From Puffinus mauretanicus (lineage: Eukaryota; Chordata; Aves; Procellariiformes; Procellariidae): a stretch of 64,000 nucleotides of DNA. This document shows, in pieces, positions 28,097 to 41,291 of this stretch. The DNA lies in assembly GCA_023333565.1 (NCBI GenBank), contig JAJKFH010004158.1, positions 806,001 to 870,000 on the forward strand. The letters are read 5' to 3'. The notes under the pieces are model-generated. The model did not search any database, was not told where the DNA came from, and worked only from the letters and a program-made list of their open reading frames with translations. Made by a program: the position numbers and the translations under genes. The first letter of the stretch is position 1, and every line of letters starts with the position of its first letter.

Positions 28097-30673
28097 ATGA
28101 AGAAAGGCATTGCCATCCAAAACCGCAAACTGGAAACCATCCTACATACCAGTCCAGATGATGCATATGGAGCAGTTTGAAGAAATTGAGCTATTATGAA
28201 GGTATAATCAGGTTACACTGAAACCACTGAACGTATTTTTCAGTGGTCATTCAAGATTGCGTGTAGGAATTTCAGTTTTTCCAGTGTATCTCATTCTGCA
28301 TCCAAAATGAACTCTCTCTCTTTACAGACTACAAATTAACCTCAATGTGTGGGATTCTCTTTTATTTAGCAAGGCATTTAACATACAGTTAGTACTATGA
28401 TATTGTTATATATTTATCACGTTATCTTGTATTGCCTTGACACCGCCGAAAAACGAACTGATACCTTTTGCTTAAAATAGACGTACCTTGTTTGTCATGG
28501 TTTTATGATGACTTCTACCTCTGTTTTCATTTAAATGCTATTAAATGTGTTTGCTTCTGAACAGCCTTTGAGAAATGATTAGTGATAAAAACATTTAGAT
28601 AATGGTTTATCTATTTTTGTTCACACTGACATATCAGATATGCCATGCTTTGCTGGATTCTGAAAAGATGGAAGCAGTGTTACACAATATCCACCACCCC
28701 CTAGCCTTTTTGTTAATCATCCCAAATCAGCTGTTGCTTCACAAATCAAATTTTTAGTCCTTTTAGGCATGCAGCGTGATGCTAATATGTGGCAACAGAA
28801 TGTTGATTATAGACCACTGGGTCTGCTGCCCCATTAGTGGCATCCAGCTGTCCAGATTCATGCATGAGCAAGAAGGATTTAATAAGTTAAGATGAAGAGC
28901 AGTGAAATGCCTGTGATGCAAATAAGGACAATACAGAAATAATTAGCGTGAGGCGAACCATCTTTTCAAAGCAGAATTAGTTCCGAGGTAAATGACTGTT
29001 ACTTCATTAATCACTAGTTGTATTGTAAACTTTTAAACTAAACCGCTTTGACACCACAGAGGAAGGAAGGATATTACAGAATCCGCGAACATAATTATGA
29101 AAGTGAAATTAAATTATTTCAAAAGTTGTATGAACCATTCCTACCCAGTGCATGAGAATACAATTCTGACGATCGTGTGACTATTCTGAGATTATTAAAA
29201 AGCATCAGCGTTTAAGAACTAAGAAAAGAGTGGACTATTTACGCCATAAGGAATGATGCTGCTTCTTATTCTGAATGGAATGAAATTAGCACAGCCATTA
29301 TTTGTGGATGCATTAACTTCACCACACAGCGCCAGACCCAAGCACTGACCACAGTCTGCAGTTCTTGTCCTGCCCAGAAAAGCAGCAACTCGTCAGGTGC
29401 AGAGTGCTGAGAAGACAGGCACACATCCTCCACAGAAACACTACCTCGTGTATATTGATGACAAAGTCAAGTGTCTCAGCTGAAGAAAGTCTCTAATTCT
29501 TGAATTAAGGTCTCCCCAAGACAAGACAGCCACGTTTGTTTCAATTCAACAACACAGGGCTTTCATTCCCAATGATTTAGACATTGGTATTTTCTAAAAT
29601 AATTTTAATGCTTCCATTAGCCCTGTTTCTGGCAATGATGAACAGAAAAGCAGAGTGCAAGGAACTGGGCATTCCAGGGCCTACAGTGCTAAAAATATCC
29701 ATGAACAGCTTCAGCACAATTTGAAGGATTAAGTGTTTTCAAATCATTTAATTAACACAGAAGACTGCTACTCATTTGAAAGTGAAAACACTCCCGGTGT
29801 TTTCAGCTGTAGGAAGCATCAGAGTATCACTGGCCTCAAACTTAAATTTTGGTAACATGGGAAAGTTGTTATTTTTAGTGTCATTCTTTTAAAATCATAA
29901 TCTGAAAGCTTGCATATGGAGAGTTTCTGTATTTTTCAAATGTAAAACACTTCTAAAAGAACAGAAAACATGAGCATTCAGAGTGCTGTTATTGTACCCT
30001 GGCTGTTCATTATCAACTACCATTTCTTCATTTACTATTTTGTTCCTCTGTTACTCAGTGATAAAGGCTTTTCTAGAGGTCAGTCCTTTTTTTTCCCCTG
30101 ACAAACTTTTCCATGCCTGCTATTTTTTGCCTTCTCATCACAGCCTACAAAGACCAAAGTCCCCCACCACAAGTTTCTTTCCAAATTGCAAGTACATCCC
30201 CAAAACATCACGGTAGTTCTTTACTTCTATATCCAATTGCTGTAAGTTCTAACAAGCTTCACATGAAAGTGCTGAAGGTTGAGATTAGCCCATCATTACT
30301 TTAAAAATGAACACAGTACCATTTTTCTTACTTTATACATCTTGGCCTAAATTTCCTTAGGGTACAGAACTTGGCTGTGTTACTCTCGTATAATAAACAG
30401 TCAATGGTTCTGTAAATACCAGGGTCCAGCTTCTCAACTGATGCAAGTTGACTTAAATAGAGCTAAGCAGACTGACACTAGCTGAGGAAACAGCTCTGTG
30501 TATCTAATTATACACACAGCAAAAAAGAGCTCTATCTCAATTCAGCCTATTTTACGTAATTATCTGTACAATAAAATGTTCCATGATCAAATTGCTCAGT
30601 TCCTTTGAAGTACTCACTTTCCATTTCCTTCCATAAGCACATCTAAGAAGAAACTCCTTTATACGTCCATGAA
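28097..30673. other. Plain intron, nothing recognised
   Basis: AT-rich; 28740-29060 has TAATTA and ATGCAAAT words and may be conserved, but no firm feature is supported. Confidence 0.5.
30492..30531. repeat. Interrupted inverted repeat
   Basis: AGCTCT and AGAGCT form the outer arms, and CTGTGTAT paired with ATACACAG-like sequence forms the inner arms around CTAATT. The right side has an extra AC and an A-rich spacer, so the stem is interrupted. Low functional expectation. Confidence 0.45.
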
Positions 30674-30705
30674 CATTTGAAACTATCAGCATTTGAAACT
30701 ATCAG
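30674..30705. repeat. Perfect 16-bp tandem duplication
   Basis: CATTTGAAACTATCAG is present twice head to tail with no mismatch, which suggests a recent slippage event. Confidence 0.9.
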
Positions 30706-31067
30706 CACTAGAGGCTGCCGTTTTCTATTTTGTGCCTAATGCCAGCTTCTCTGGAGAGAAAAGCAAAATCTCCAGCTGGGTGCCGTGACTGCAGGATCAG
30801 ACTCTTTAAATACATAATGTTCATCAGTACAGCTAGAGTCTCGTCCGTTGTGATAGGGACCAAAGCCACGTTCTCCATTTCGCTCTACACAGGCCAGCCT
30901 AGTGCAAAGGCCAAAAAGCTCTGACATGAACAAAATGGTCTGGATTTGAATCGGTGACCTGGAGGTGAAAGGCTTGCTAAGTAACCTCCCTGGCTTCACT
31001 CTGGCTCTCTTCTTTAGTCCTCATTCTAAAAACAAAGATGCATTCATTTTAAGCTCTGTTAACTTGG

Positions 31068-31119
31068 ACACGATGATCTTGGAGGTCTTTTCCAACCTTA
31101 ATGATTCTATGATTCTATG
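31068..31119 (+). mobile_element. CR1 LINE 3' end, extremely 5'-truncated
   Basis: The sequence has the CR1 3' terminus: GATGATCTTGGAGGTCTTTT, then CCAACCTTAATG, then two copies of the ATTCTATG terminal octamer repeat. Only about 52 bp are present. A possible 7-bp duplication AACTTGG flanks it (31061-31067 and 31120-31126), although the left copy overlaps bases that CR1 itself often carries, so part may be element sequence. Plus orientation, antisense to MACROD2. Confidence 0.92.
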
Positions 31120-31479
31120 AACTTGGGGAGGGGGTGGTGGCGGCGGGGACTGGGCTTGGAGGGAGACAGTAATTAGCATGCCTCAGTTACATATATAGTT
31201 CATTTCTTAAACTCCTTGTCAATTTGCTACTCCATTTTTTGACAAAGCAGCCTGGATTAAATCCATAAGTAAATGGATTTATGTTGTTTAGTCACTCAGA
31301 GTTTAAAACACTCCGAAGGCTCTACTCCTACAGGAGCTTATGTGCTATCCCCTTAAATTTATTAAGTCCCTTACATCATTATTTTCTATACCAAAATTCT
31401 CTACATATTTTAGTAAATTGCCTCCTAGAATCAGAGTATACAGGGTCTGAGTTAAGTTAAAATAACTCCCTTTTGGTTA

Positions 31480-31920
31480 TCTCTGCTTTATTTCTCCCTA
31501 GAAGCCTTTAAGCCATTCACAGCAGTCCCTGACAGAATGTGCTGGAATACAATAATATGTCAATTAACTACAGTCAACCAGCTGCTAATACTATTTCTCC
31601 AAAATGGCTTCATTATTAATGGAAAGCACTGTGGTGTGGCAGCGTGCTAGAAGACTAACTGAAAAAGAAATTATGACACATTCTATGACTAATTATATTG
31701 CATTTCCTAACATTTTCCTATCACGTTAATTAGTACAGTTGTGGTTTTAAGTTCACAGATCCAATTTGACCTCTTTTAGCAACAGCCCACAAAGGCCACC
31801 CAGCCAGCAAAATCCTATGCTTGTCACAGACTTTCATTTGATGCAGCTTTATAAATTATACACCATCTATGGCTTTACATTCATAGGTGTTTTCATTAGC
31901 CACTGAACATTTCTTCAAAA
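31480..31920. promoter_or_regulatory. Candidate conserved non-coding element
   Basis: The segment lacks repeat signatures and is dense in homeodomain-type words: CAATTAAC, TTATTAATGG, CTAATTATATTG, TTAATTAG, and a Runx-like TGTGGTTT (about 31740-31747). By eye it resembles ancient intronic conserved elements. No alignment was possible. Confidence 0.2.
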
Positions 31921-34900
31921 CCACTTTCTAGAGCATTTAGAAGAAAATAACCTGGAAAAAAGGTAACAGTTCTAAATGACTGTGTATGGAATTACTCACA
32001 TGGGTGCTAATTAATCTAGTCTAAAACTGGGATGTGACAGCTCTGGAGACTATTATAAAATATAAAGCCTTTTTTGCTTGTACATCATTAGGTCAAACAC
32101 AGCCCAGGTGACGCGTGTCTGAAAGCAGCTGGGGCCGGGGCTGCTTGGTGGCCTGTGTGAAATGCACTGATTGTCTCGATCCAGTTCCAAAGCGACACGC
32201 GTCATCATCAACAAAAAATGCTCCAGGAGCTGGCACAAATTGACACCCGTGTTGGCAGCCTCAGTGGCGGTGCCAAAGGCTGAAGAGGGTTTGTGATTGC
32301 TCTGTTCTTTCGCTCACAAACGTTGTCATTTCTGATAATGCTGACATCTCAACACATCCACAGCCCAACACCCTTCAATAAACCCTTCCTCCTCGCATCC
32401 TGCCGGGCAGTGTTACTACCTGGGGCGGCAAAACCAGTAAATTACCAGAATACCTTAGCTGGCACACACAGACTGTTTCCAGAGATACACTGTGAGTTCA
32501 AATCTCATTACTTTTCTAAACAAATGTAAGTTCGAGCAGTAATGCAGTGCACAATGAACAACAATACATCATTAAAACACAGGACTGCTGCGTTATAGTT
32601 CAGAGATAGTAAATGGTTTGATAGCATTTCTTGTCCAATTTTGTTTTAAACAACAGCTGTCTGTGCTTCCCGGTGTCCCTGCAGGAGGAAAAATCAAAGC
32701 TAATGCAGAAAAAAAATACTACCCTCCTCCTCTTTTCCAAAAGGAATTCTTCAGCTATTCAGTCAATTCAAATTTAAAAATAACTGGGGAAAAAAAAAAA
32801 AATACTTGGAAAGAAAAAAGAATGCCTTCCTAATTGCATATTAATTGCTATACCCAATTGTAACTTTCTTTTGCACTAGCAAGTAACATCATTTGTGCCT
32901 TTATAAGGCTCTTGAGAATCCTGCCAACGGAGAATGTGCATGTCAAATAATTGATTCAACCTGCCACTTCCCACAGGGTCAATAAGGAGCAGCTGGACTT
33001 GAAATCCCTACCTAAAAACAACAGCTGCAACACACAAGACAGACCCAGAGCAGAGGTACAGTCTTTGTTTCCTCTCTCCTGATCCAATGTGCTTAGTTAC
33101 ATGTCCAGGCAATAGAGCAGAATACAAAGAGACAAGTTTACCACTCAAACAGAGGACAGAACAGGGATGATTGAAAGGGAAAAACTGCAAAGGGAAAGAA
33201 GGTACAAATGAGGGGAGAGCAAGACGTACTGAACCTGCCAGGTCCCTGTATCAGGAGTTCATTTTTACCCTATGCAACTGCTCTGGAGATGGAGGACATC
33301 CAAAACCAACTTCTTCCACCAGCAAGCTTCAGAAAACCCAGTAGCTAACATTGCGCTTTCAAGGTCTGTTGCAGCTTTCTCTTTCAACTAGGCTATCTGG
33401 GAACTAAGAAACCGGATCAAATAGCTTCTCAGCACTTCACTCCTGAAGTTCTTGCAATACTCTAGCTAAAAGACAGTGTCAGCCTACCTTGCTGCTCCTG
33501 CTTACTCCCAGTCCTGACCAAAGAGAAAAAACCATACACGCTCTTCATGGCTACCCACGGCTCGACATCTGCCCTCTTTTGCCAGACCATAGCTCACTGG
33601 ACCACCGCAGGATCCCTTTTCCCCCACATACAAAACATAGAAGGTGACAATAAATTGCCAATAAAGACAGGGTACTGACCGTTTACGCGGAAATCCCAGT
33701 TCACTGAGCAATCTGACATTGAAGCAATATTTATACTTGTCATTATCGGCTTGTAAAGCATTCTTTATTCTCTTAATAGTCTCTGAAAAATCTTACAGTT
33801 ACTGTTTCCCTCTCAGCTTCTGCTATTTGGAGGCATCATACAAGCTAGATTTATTTTTGAAATACCATGGCTATAAATTGCATGTGATGGGATTGTCCCT
33901 CAAATACACCTCTGTCTCAAACTGAACCTTGCAGAATCTGAAGCACCATGCTCACATCACCACAAGCGCCAGTAAACATACAACTATATCTTCCGTAAAT
34001 ACTTGTACTTTCAACATAGGAGCGAATTCAGCCTTTTCATCTACCTCCTGTAACAAACACTAACACTGCCATCATTAAAGATACTAATGCCTGCCCTTCC
34101 TCGTTAGCGACTGTGATGCAAAAATTCTTTCACTGCAAAAATTCTCTCTCTCTTAAAATTTCGGAGAGCTTTGAGGACTAGTGTTAGTCTATAGAAGCTT
34201 ACCCTCTGGATTCACACTCAGAGCTTTGAATTACAAGTATCTTTGATCATCTGCGATATTGCAGTTTCTTATGTATGCAACTCCACCTTGCTAATAGGAG
34301 CTTCAGTACCAACAGCATGCCAGGCACTTTCCAAATTCCCACGAAGACTTGGACCCCATCCTGAGGAGCATACACGCATAAGCAACCTGTAGTCATAATG
34401 AGATTTTGTTCTCATATGATATGCCCCATAAAAATCACACTGGAAAAAAAATGCCTAGGGTATTCTACAAATATAAGTATGCATATTAATTAGATATTGC
34501 ACTTATGCTATATAAAGCTGTGTCAATGCTCATATAATCCACCAAAAATCAAGGGCAGTTTTGCCTCAACTGTCTGAAGGGAAATATATTTGCTTTGTAA
34601 ATATTAATGAACTTAATATGGTGTCTGTAGGGAGAGATTTTAACAGGGAACACAGAGCAGTGAGGCAACAGAGTCACACTGAAAGTCAGTAGGACTGAAG
34701 CATGTAATTTCTATTGTGCCTTTTGAAACATTTCCCCATCATGAGGTTATCATCAGACAGATCGTATATTATTAGTAGGCAGTCCCAAAGGAAGATGTTT
34801 GTTTAAATGTCCACAGGGAAGAGGTTATCATCTGACAGGTATCGAGATTAAATTCAGGGGAGCCAAAGTGCTATGTGATAAGTTTCTTTCATATTAGGGC

Positions 34901-37004
34901 AAGGTTTGCGCATTCACTTCAAAACAGTAAACGGCAGTGCAAGTTCAAAGACTTTTTCCACACATGGAAAAGGCATTTGACAGGCAGTCTTGCAAAACAA
35001 GGTGAAAATAAAAAGAATTCATGAACTTAATCAAATATACTGTATTTTAGCAATAAAACAATAGTTATACGTTAACATCTCAACTAAAGGATAAGCCTAT
35101 CAATATGCAAATAGAAGACTAAGGCTTTTTAACCTTTTGGCTTACAAACCCAAAGGGACTTTAAATGAAAGGTAAAATTTCCAGCAGAAGAGGCTGAAAG
35201 TCACATATAAAACCCTTTCCCCCAATCTGAGAACATGTAGCTGGGTTGAGGCTTAAATACACAGTCCCTTTTAAGTGTGTAGAAGAGCTGGATGGAAGAA
35301 GCCAGAAAAGAATGCAGAACCTGAAAAATCCCTTCCTCGCACCTCATCAAATCCAGGACATTTGGAATTTGGAGATGGGCTCATGAAAGGCCCTAGTTTC
35401 TTGCAAGAGGGAGAAATCAGAAAGACACCTACCCCCCTGGATTTATTGTACATTGATCACATGGATGAACATGTAGCAGCTGGTTCTTAGGATTTTATTT
35501 CAGACTGCAGTACTAAAGAGGACGGCAGTGTATTAGCATGTGGTATTTTTAGCCTAATAGCAAAGACAAGACAAAAATACTGGCTCAGAAAAGTTCAATA
35601 CGCCTGGTTCAGAAAAGCATCCCAAATTCAGTTCTGGTAATATTAAAATGCATTCCTGAATCAGGATAAAGACAGACAGAAAAGCAGAGAGACACGGGCA
35701 ACTCCAACCTGGTTATTTGCAAGGCATAACTGCAAGTCAAGTCTGTGCTCTGTGCCATGGCAACTTTCATTTCAACTGTAAAATTATACTGCTTTTAAAC
35801 CTACTTAATTCTGCTTTAACCCTCAGCCAGTAGTTATCTTCTTAACCACTGATTGTTTTCCAGTTATTTTACTAGTCCTAAAGTACATTCATCCTTTTTT
35901 TTTTAATGTAAAAAAAAGAAAATAAGACATCAATAAATGAATCCAATTTATATTTAGTAGCTGTAAACAGCCTATGCTAGTAAAAATTAACCTTCACTCT
36001 ATTATCTCATGAGAGATCAGGTTAGAAGCAAGGTGAGAACCTGAGCAAGTCTTTTTGTAGCCTTTGTTCAAAAACTCTTCTCAGGAAGCACTGTTTACTC
36101 CTACTGAAGTAAAGAATTTCATAGCTTATCTAATTTATTCTCTATTTTTTCATTAATCCCAAATAAATGAAAGATTCACATAATCTGCCTTGAAGTCTAT
36201 GTAGGAAGGCGATACACACCCTTAAACCGTGCTCACGTTTGAACTGAAGCAAGTTGTTCTGTATTAATTATCAGGTATTTTATCTTGGAAGCCTGCCAGT
36301 CATTCCTATGTTTCCACAGGTTCTTATTGTCAATGCTGCCCACATCCAGACTGCTCTTCTCATCTGTTCTGTCATTTCATATATAATAGACAGACCCATT
36401 TTTCACCTTCCCAGGAATACCGTATGATACAAAACCTACGAAGTATGTGGCCAATATCATCTAACCTATTAAATGTCAGAATCATATATCTCAAACTATA
36501 CGTCAAGATGCTGTAGTCTAGCAGCAATGAACTCAATGAACAGGGAATGCACTCCGGCTATAAAAATCCACGCGGGTTTCCTTCTGTATGGATTGGATTG
36601 TGACCTACTGTTGATGGCTAATGCGCTTGGAGATGATGGTAGGAGTTGGCCAGATAAAATCTCAGACAGGAAGACAGAACAAAACTTAACAAAATATTCC
36701 CTTTAGAGTTAGCTAGCTTGTACCAGTTTGGTCCCTTGTAGCGTGATCCGATGCTTGCTCCAGTATGAGAGTCGCCTAATGTATTTTTATTTTTTATTAT
36801 TATTTCACCCTCCTATGCCATGCTGGACATTCTGCTTTGGGGAAAATTGTAGGCGACAGAACTGAATTTAAATCGAACAGAAGCAGCAGCTTTCCAGAAG
36901 CAAAACAGCTACGTGAGTTTATTGGAAACAGAACACCAAAAAGCAGACATCGTACGCTCTGCAGGATGCCAGGAAAGTGCCAGCAAAACAAAGCATGTGC
37001 TCTT
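31921..37004. other. Intron with one direct repeat
   Basis: Apart from the 18-bp repeat at 34743-34838 and short A-runs, nothing is recognised. 34120-34145 has a 12-bp repeated TGCAAAAATTCT. Confidence 0.5.
34743..34838. repeat. 18-bp direct repeat, spacing 78 bp
   Basis: GAGGTTATCATCAGACAG at 34743-34760 recurs at 34821-34838 with one mismatch (CTG for CAG in the middle). The sequence between the copies shows no clear similarity, so this is not an obvious tandem array. Confidence 0.7.
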
Positions 37005-37560
37005 GGCTCGTGTGGAAGGGCCGCTGCCCATGCCAGCAGAGTGGCTTCACTTAGCACTGCATTGTGCGCTGCGGCCAGGCAGGCAGCGCAGCCGTCAGCT
37101 GGTAGCCGTCCGCCCCGACCGCGCATGCTTCTAACGCATGCTGGGCTGCACAGCTAAAGCACCTCCAGGGCACTCGCAGAGGCTCAGGTCACACGGACAG
37201 ACGTTTCTCGTCTCCGAAGACAGATGAACACGTCACCTGAGAGTCAGTTCAGAGAACTGAAAACCCTGCAGCCGAAGGAAACCCCCAAATCAAAGACATC
37301 CTCTGCAGGCTGCGGCTGTGGAGCAGGAGGCTGGGCGCTGGGCTCCCTGCCCCGAGGCCCAGCCGAAGGGGCCCTCCCCTGGTTTCTGCCAGCACCCTGA
37401 TGAGGGCTGGGTGGCTGACTGGCATCAGGGACACACTTCAGCTGGCCACCTGGTTTATCTGCTGCTGGCATCTGCCTTGGCAGACAGCTTCCACTGCGAG
37501 TCTCCCAAAACTCTGTCTTCATGATGGAAGCCTCCTCGCAAACCTCCACAGAGCAAAAGG
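37005..37560. other. GC-rich island of unknown origin
   Basis: GC content rises sharply from about 37010 to 37550 with scattered CpG (for example CGTCCGCCCCGACCGCGCAT near 37107). Overlapping open frames of 60-108 residues on both strands follow the composition and show no domain. It could be a small CpG island, a non-coding exon or an unrecognised repeat. Confidence 0.45.
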
Positions 37561-38130
37561 CAAACCCTCTCCTGCCTCTCCTTCCATCTCAGCTCAATTC
37601 CTGCTAAGATCCAGCTGTAATCCACAGATACAGTTCAGTCGGACATGAAAGCACAGCAAAACATAAATCACAACAGATTTATTAATATGAAGAGCTCAGA
37701 CGCAAAACAAAGATTGTAACAGCAATTTCTCTGTTACTCATGGAGTATTTTATCCATGAATCTCACTAGAAGTACACGGATTGCTACTCCTCATTTATTT
37801 GTCTATTCCCACGTACCCACAGGGTGAGGAGCAGAAACTAATTTAAAGAAGAGAGTCTCCAGAAGGGTAGCAACAATAACTGAATCTTTCCAAAACCAAG
37901 ACTGGACCTCTTCTGCATTGGGCTGATTTGACAAACCAGTTGAAATTATTGGGATTTCTGGCTGAAAGCCAGAACTGAAAATAAAAGGATGTTATCATGA
38001 TCTTTTTTGTCATGCAAGAAGTAACAGGAAAGAAAAAAAAATTAACATTGTTTCCATTTATTTTTTAAGGTTGTTTCACACAGCTCACTACAGCACCCAG
38101 GCCCCTCCAAACGTACAGAAATCGGAAGGG

Positions 38131-38150
38131 AAAAAAAAAAAAAAAAAAAA
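38131..38150. repeat. A20 homopolymer
   Basis: Twenty uninterrupted A residues. No AATAAA lies close upstream, so it is not clearly a retrotransposed tail. Confidence 0.95.
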
Positions 38151-38540
38151 TCAAAGAAACAAGACAAAATCTCAACCCTGAACTAGTTACAATTTTGTTA
38201 ATTTAGCTACGTGCCTGTAGAATTTTTGAGCTATTCAGGTTCCTGTTATCATAACTGACATTAAGTTGTAAGGATAAAAAGAATAAATGCTTTGACAAAT
38301 TTCAATTATTAGATAGTTAACGACTGTAAACCCAAAAGAACCCATGCAGAGACCTGTCTTGTATTAGTGACACTCATTAGCTGTAATGGAGTTACAGGAA
38401 TCATTATTTATACAGAACACAAAGTATACATAAACCTTTACAAAGATGCATTCATTGAAAACATCTACACTATGCATAGAAGTGGATTTCCTTGATCCTC
38501 AACAAATTTCAGGGGGAAGGGATGACGGGAAGGTTTCCAA

Positions 38541-38557
38541 CCCCCCCCCCCCCCCCC
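38541..38557. repeat. C17 homopolymer
   Basis: Seventeen uninterrupted C residues; the minus strand, which is the coding strand of MACROD2, carries G17. The run length is likely variable and prone to assembly error. Confidence 0.9.
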
Positions 38558-39743
38558 GCCATTTTTATTTGGGTCACACGGGAGTAACTCAGAAACCGGT
38601 CACATGGGACATGCGCGGCAATCACGAGCTCTAACATTTCTTTCCAAGAGGACGCCTTCCTGCCTTTCTCTCAATAGCTGTATCAAAAAATAACAAAAGC
38701 TTTTTAAGTCTAATAAATAAAGTATCGTGTGTAATGAATACGGGCTTTGTCTGCTTTGCTTTATCAGCCTTCTACCTGAATAGCAGTCTGAAGAACGTAC
38801 AAGAAAGCATCGCTGCCTTGGCAGCTTACTTATCATTTCAGAAAACGACTTGTCTGTTGGGACGATAGTTAGGTTTGGGCTTTGGGGACAGCACTGAACC
38901 TCTTTGAGCCCAGTGACAGAGCAGCTACACAGAGCAAGTAAATCATTTTAATTTTGTACAAGTTGAAAAGCATTTTTTTCCTCAACTTCAGCTAGATGAC
39001 AGTGGCATGATGGCTGATTTTCATTTCAATCAGAGCAGCATATGATTACCACCTAATTGGAATGTAGAAATAGAAAGGAGATCATTTTTTAACCTACCCA
39101 AGAGAACAGTGCTGGGGGAGGGGAGGAGATTATGTTAATCAAATGATACTGGCATATAAGAGCTACCAAAATAGCCTTACTGTCCTTGAGGATCCTACAG
39201 GGGCTTCAATCGAAACCTGTATTTTCAGAGGTTTATTTCCAAGCAATAAATACACTTTAAAATAAATACATGTCACTGCAGGCCCAAACTTGTTGTAAAA
39301 GATACCACCTTAGGCATAAATACATTTTTTTTTCCTTCAAAATTACGCATAGTTTTGTTGACAACTGTAAAACTATAAGCATGAAAACTACCCAAGCAAA
39401 AAAAAAAAAAGTAATACTATCTCAGGGGGAATTGTTTGCATTAGTTAATTTAAAAAAAAAAAAACCAAAACATTTGCTTTCATTAATTAAATATTGTCAG
39501 CTAGCTGCTCCACTCCTTTTTAGAATAAAGGTAGAAACTTAGTTGCTCTGCCTAGAGGAATATAACTGAGGCAACTGCATCAGACAACATTTTCCAAGAC
39601 ACACTGTCTCCATCTACATCCTTCTGTAGAGATAAAGACAAGACCTCATATCTCAAGATGCCACTTTGTTTAATTGTCTCTGAAGAATGAAGAGCCAAAA
39701 TGAGGTTGCTGAGACCACCAAAGGGAGCAGGAAAGAAAAAATT

Positions 39744-39761
39744 AAAAAAAAAAAAAAAAAA
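39744..39761. repeat. A18 tract in an A-rich purine stretch
   Basis: The A-run is followed by GAAAGAAAAATAAATG. On the minus strand it gives a phenylalanine-rich chance frame. Confidence 0.9.
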
Positions 39762-40079
39762 GAAAGAAAAATAAATGATCTTTCAGGCAAGCAGTCTGCA
39801 GAAATACTGAAACTGGGTTGCCCTGATGTTTTCATGGGCTCAGGAGGTAAACTTTTTGTTAGCTGCCTGACCTGATTTTGAAGGGAGAGACACGAGAAAC
39901 GTTCCTACCCTGCTGTCTTACACCTCCTAGGTATATGCCTACGTAACATAACACTGCATAGCATAGATACTGCCAGACTAACGTGGTACCCAAATGGATA
40001 CCATGGGGTGCCATGCTTACCTGCAGAGAGCTGCACATGACACAAAGTTGCAATCATGTTAGTTTACCCCAAAATAAAG

Positions 40080-40880
40080 CTCTAGTGCTTTTAAAAGCTC
40101 ACTGAGGCACACCTGCACCACCCTGCCTTGTGCGATAGAGAACAGTGGCAACTCCTTTTGCTCTGTCCTGCCAGGCAGAGGATGTCCAGCAGGACATCTA
40201 CCTCTCTCCAAACTAGGCACCAGTACCTAGCACCATTTTAGGGGCTTGGGATATCCTGCCTGGCACACAGATATCCCTCTGGGGACCGACGGCTCTCCTG
40301 TGGGTCCTGAGCCATATCCGCCAGCCCACGCAGCAGTCCTGTCCTCCCTAAGCACCTAAGAGCAGTGCTCTTTTTGTTTCAGCAACAATAACTCTTTTGA
40401 GCCGAGATGCCTCAAGCAGGCTTAGGCCTGGGTGGCCAACATACAGCGCACCTGGTTTAAGTCCTGCTGGACCTCTCAGCTGTGTCTTACACTCAAGAAA
40501 GCTGCTCCCTCACTGCCCTGCTCTGGCCCTTCCTGACCAGGAGGAGACACCTGCTTACCATAGCATCAGGGTGACGAGCTCCCTGAGGACAAGGAAAACG
40601 GCATAATCCCTGAAGCTCTGCTTTCTCATCACAGATCTTCCCTTCCTCAAATTCCTACATACCCTCCCCATCCTTAGAAACTCAGTTGCTCACGCAGATT
40701 TATCAGCAGGATAAAAGTCCCTCCAGTCACATCCACGGTCCCCATTGCAGGGAGCGTTTCCTCAGCTCTCCCTGCTCTCATACACCCACAGCTCCTGCTG
40801 GCGAGGCAAGGCCAGCCCAATCCCTGCGTGCCACCAAGGCACAAGTGCCTATGGGAATCAGTGCACAGGAAAGGTAATTC
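40080..40880. other. GC-richer block of unknown origin
   Basis: About 800 bp of CT-rich, GC-richer sequence stands out from its AT-rich surroundings and lies about 400 bp left of the solo LTR. It has AATAAA at about 40073 just before its left edge. No LTR ends, target duplication or protein similarity was recognised. A diverged LTR or a non-coding exon are both possible. Confidence 0.35.
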
Positions 40881-41291
40881 CACTTTAATTATCTCAGTAG
40901 TGGAAAATATCACCATGATTTGGACAAAGCACAGTACAAAATGAAGCACAGGCGCAGGGCACCCATGCTATGGTGTGCCTAACTTGACAAACCAGGTGTT
41001 TCCTCCTGAAAATTTTTGTCTTGAGGAATAGAGCAAGTGTGATCCTGCCCCCCCACTGAAAACAGAGTTCCACTCGTTTCAGCTGTACCAGGATTTTGCT
41101 CATCCTGTTTTGCTGGAAACATACAATTTTTTTTTTTGGCATTGGGATGATGCATAACTACTTGCTAAAACACCTAAATATCATGTACTTCAGGCAAAAT
41201 AAGAAAAAAAATCTCCCCTTCGGTAGTGATTGTAATGAAAAGGAATCAGGAATGTGTTGATTTATTTTCCATCCATGTGCTTTTAATTTGC

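Larger units (their letters stand above)
37561..40079. other. Intron with homopolymer runs
   Basis: Holds A20, C17 and A18 runs. A CACTGAACCTCTTTGAGCC stretch near 38894-38912 is faintly MIR-like but too short to call. Confidence 0.5.

Noticed and set aside
27799..28140. Lysine/proline-rich 113-residue frame and its glycine/phenylalanine-rich mirror
   Set aside because: Both are translations of the G/T-only low-complexity block.
30930..31010. tRNA gene
   Set aside because: There is a B-box-like word only; no cloverleaf can be drawn.
38890..38915. MIR-like CACTGAACCTCTTTGAGCC
   Set aside because: Only about 19 bp match and no MIR flanks are visible.
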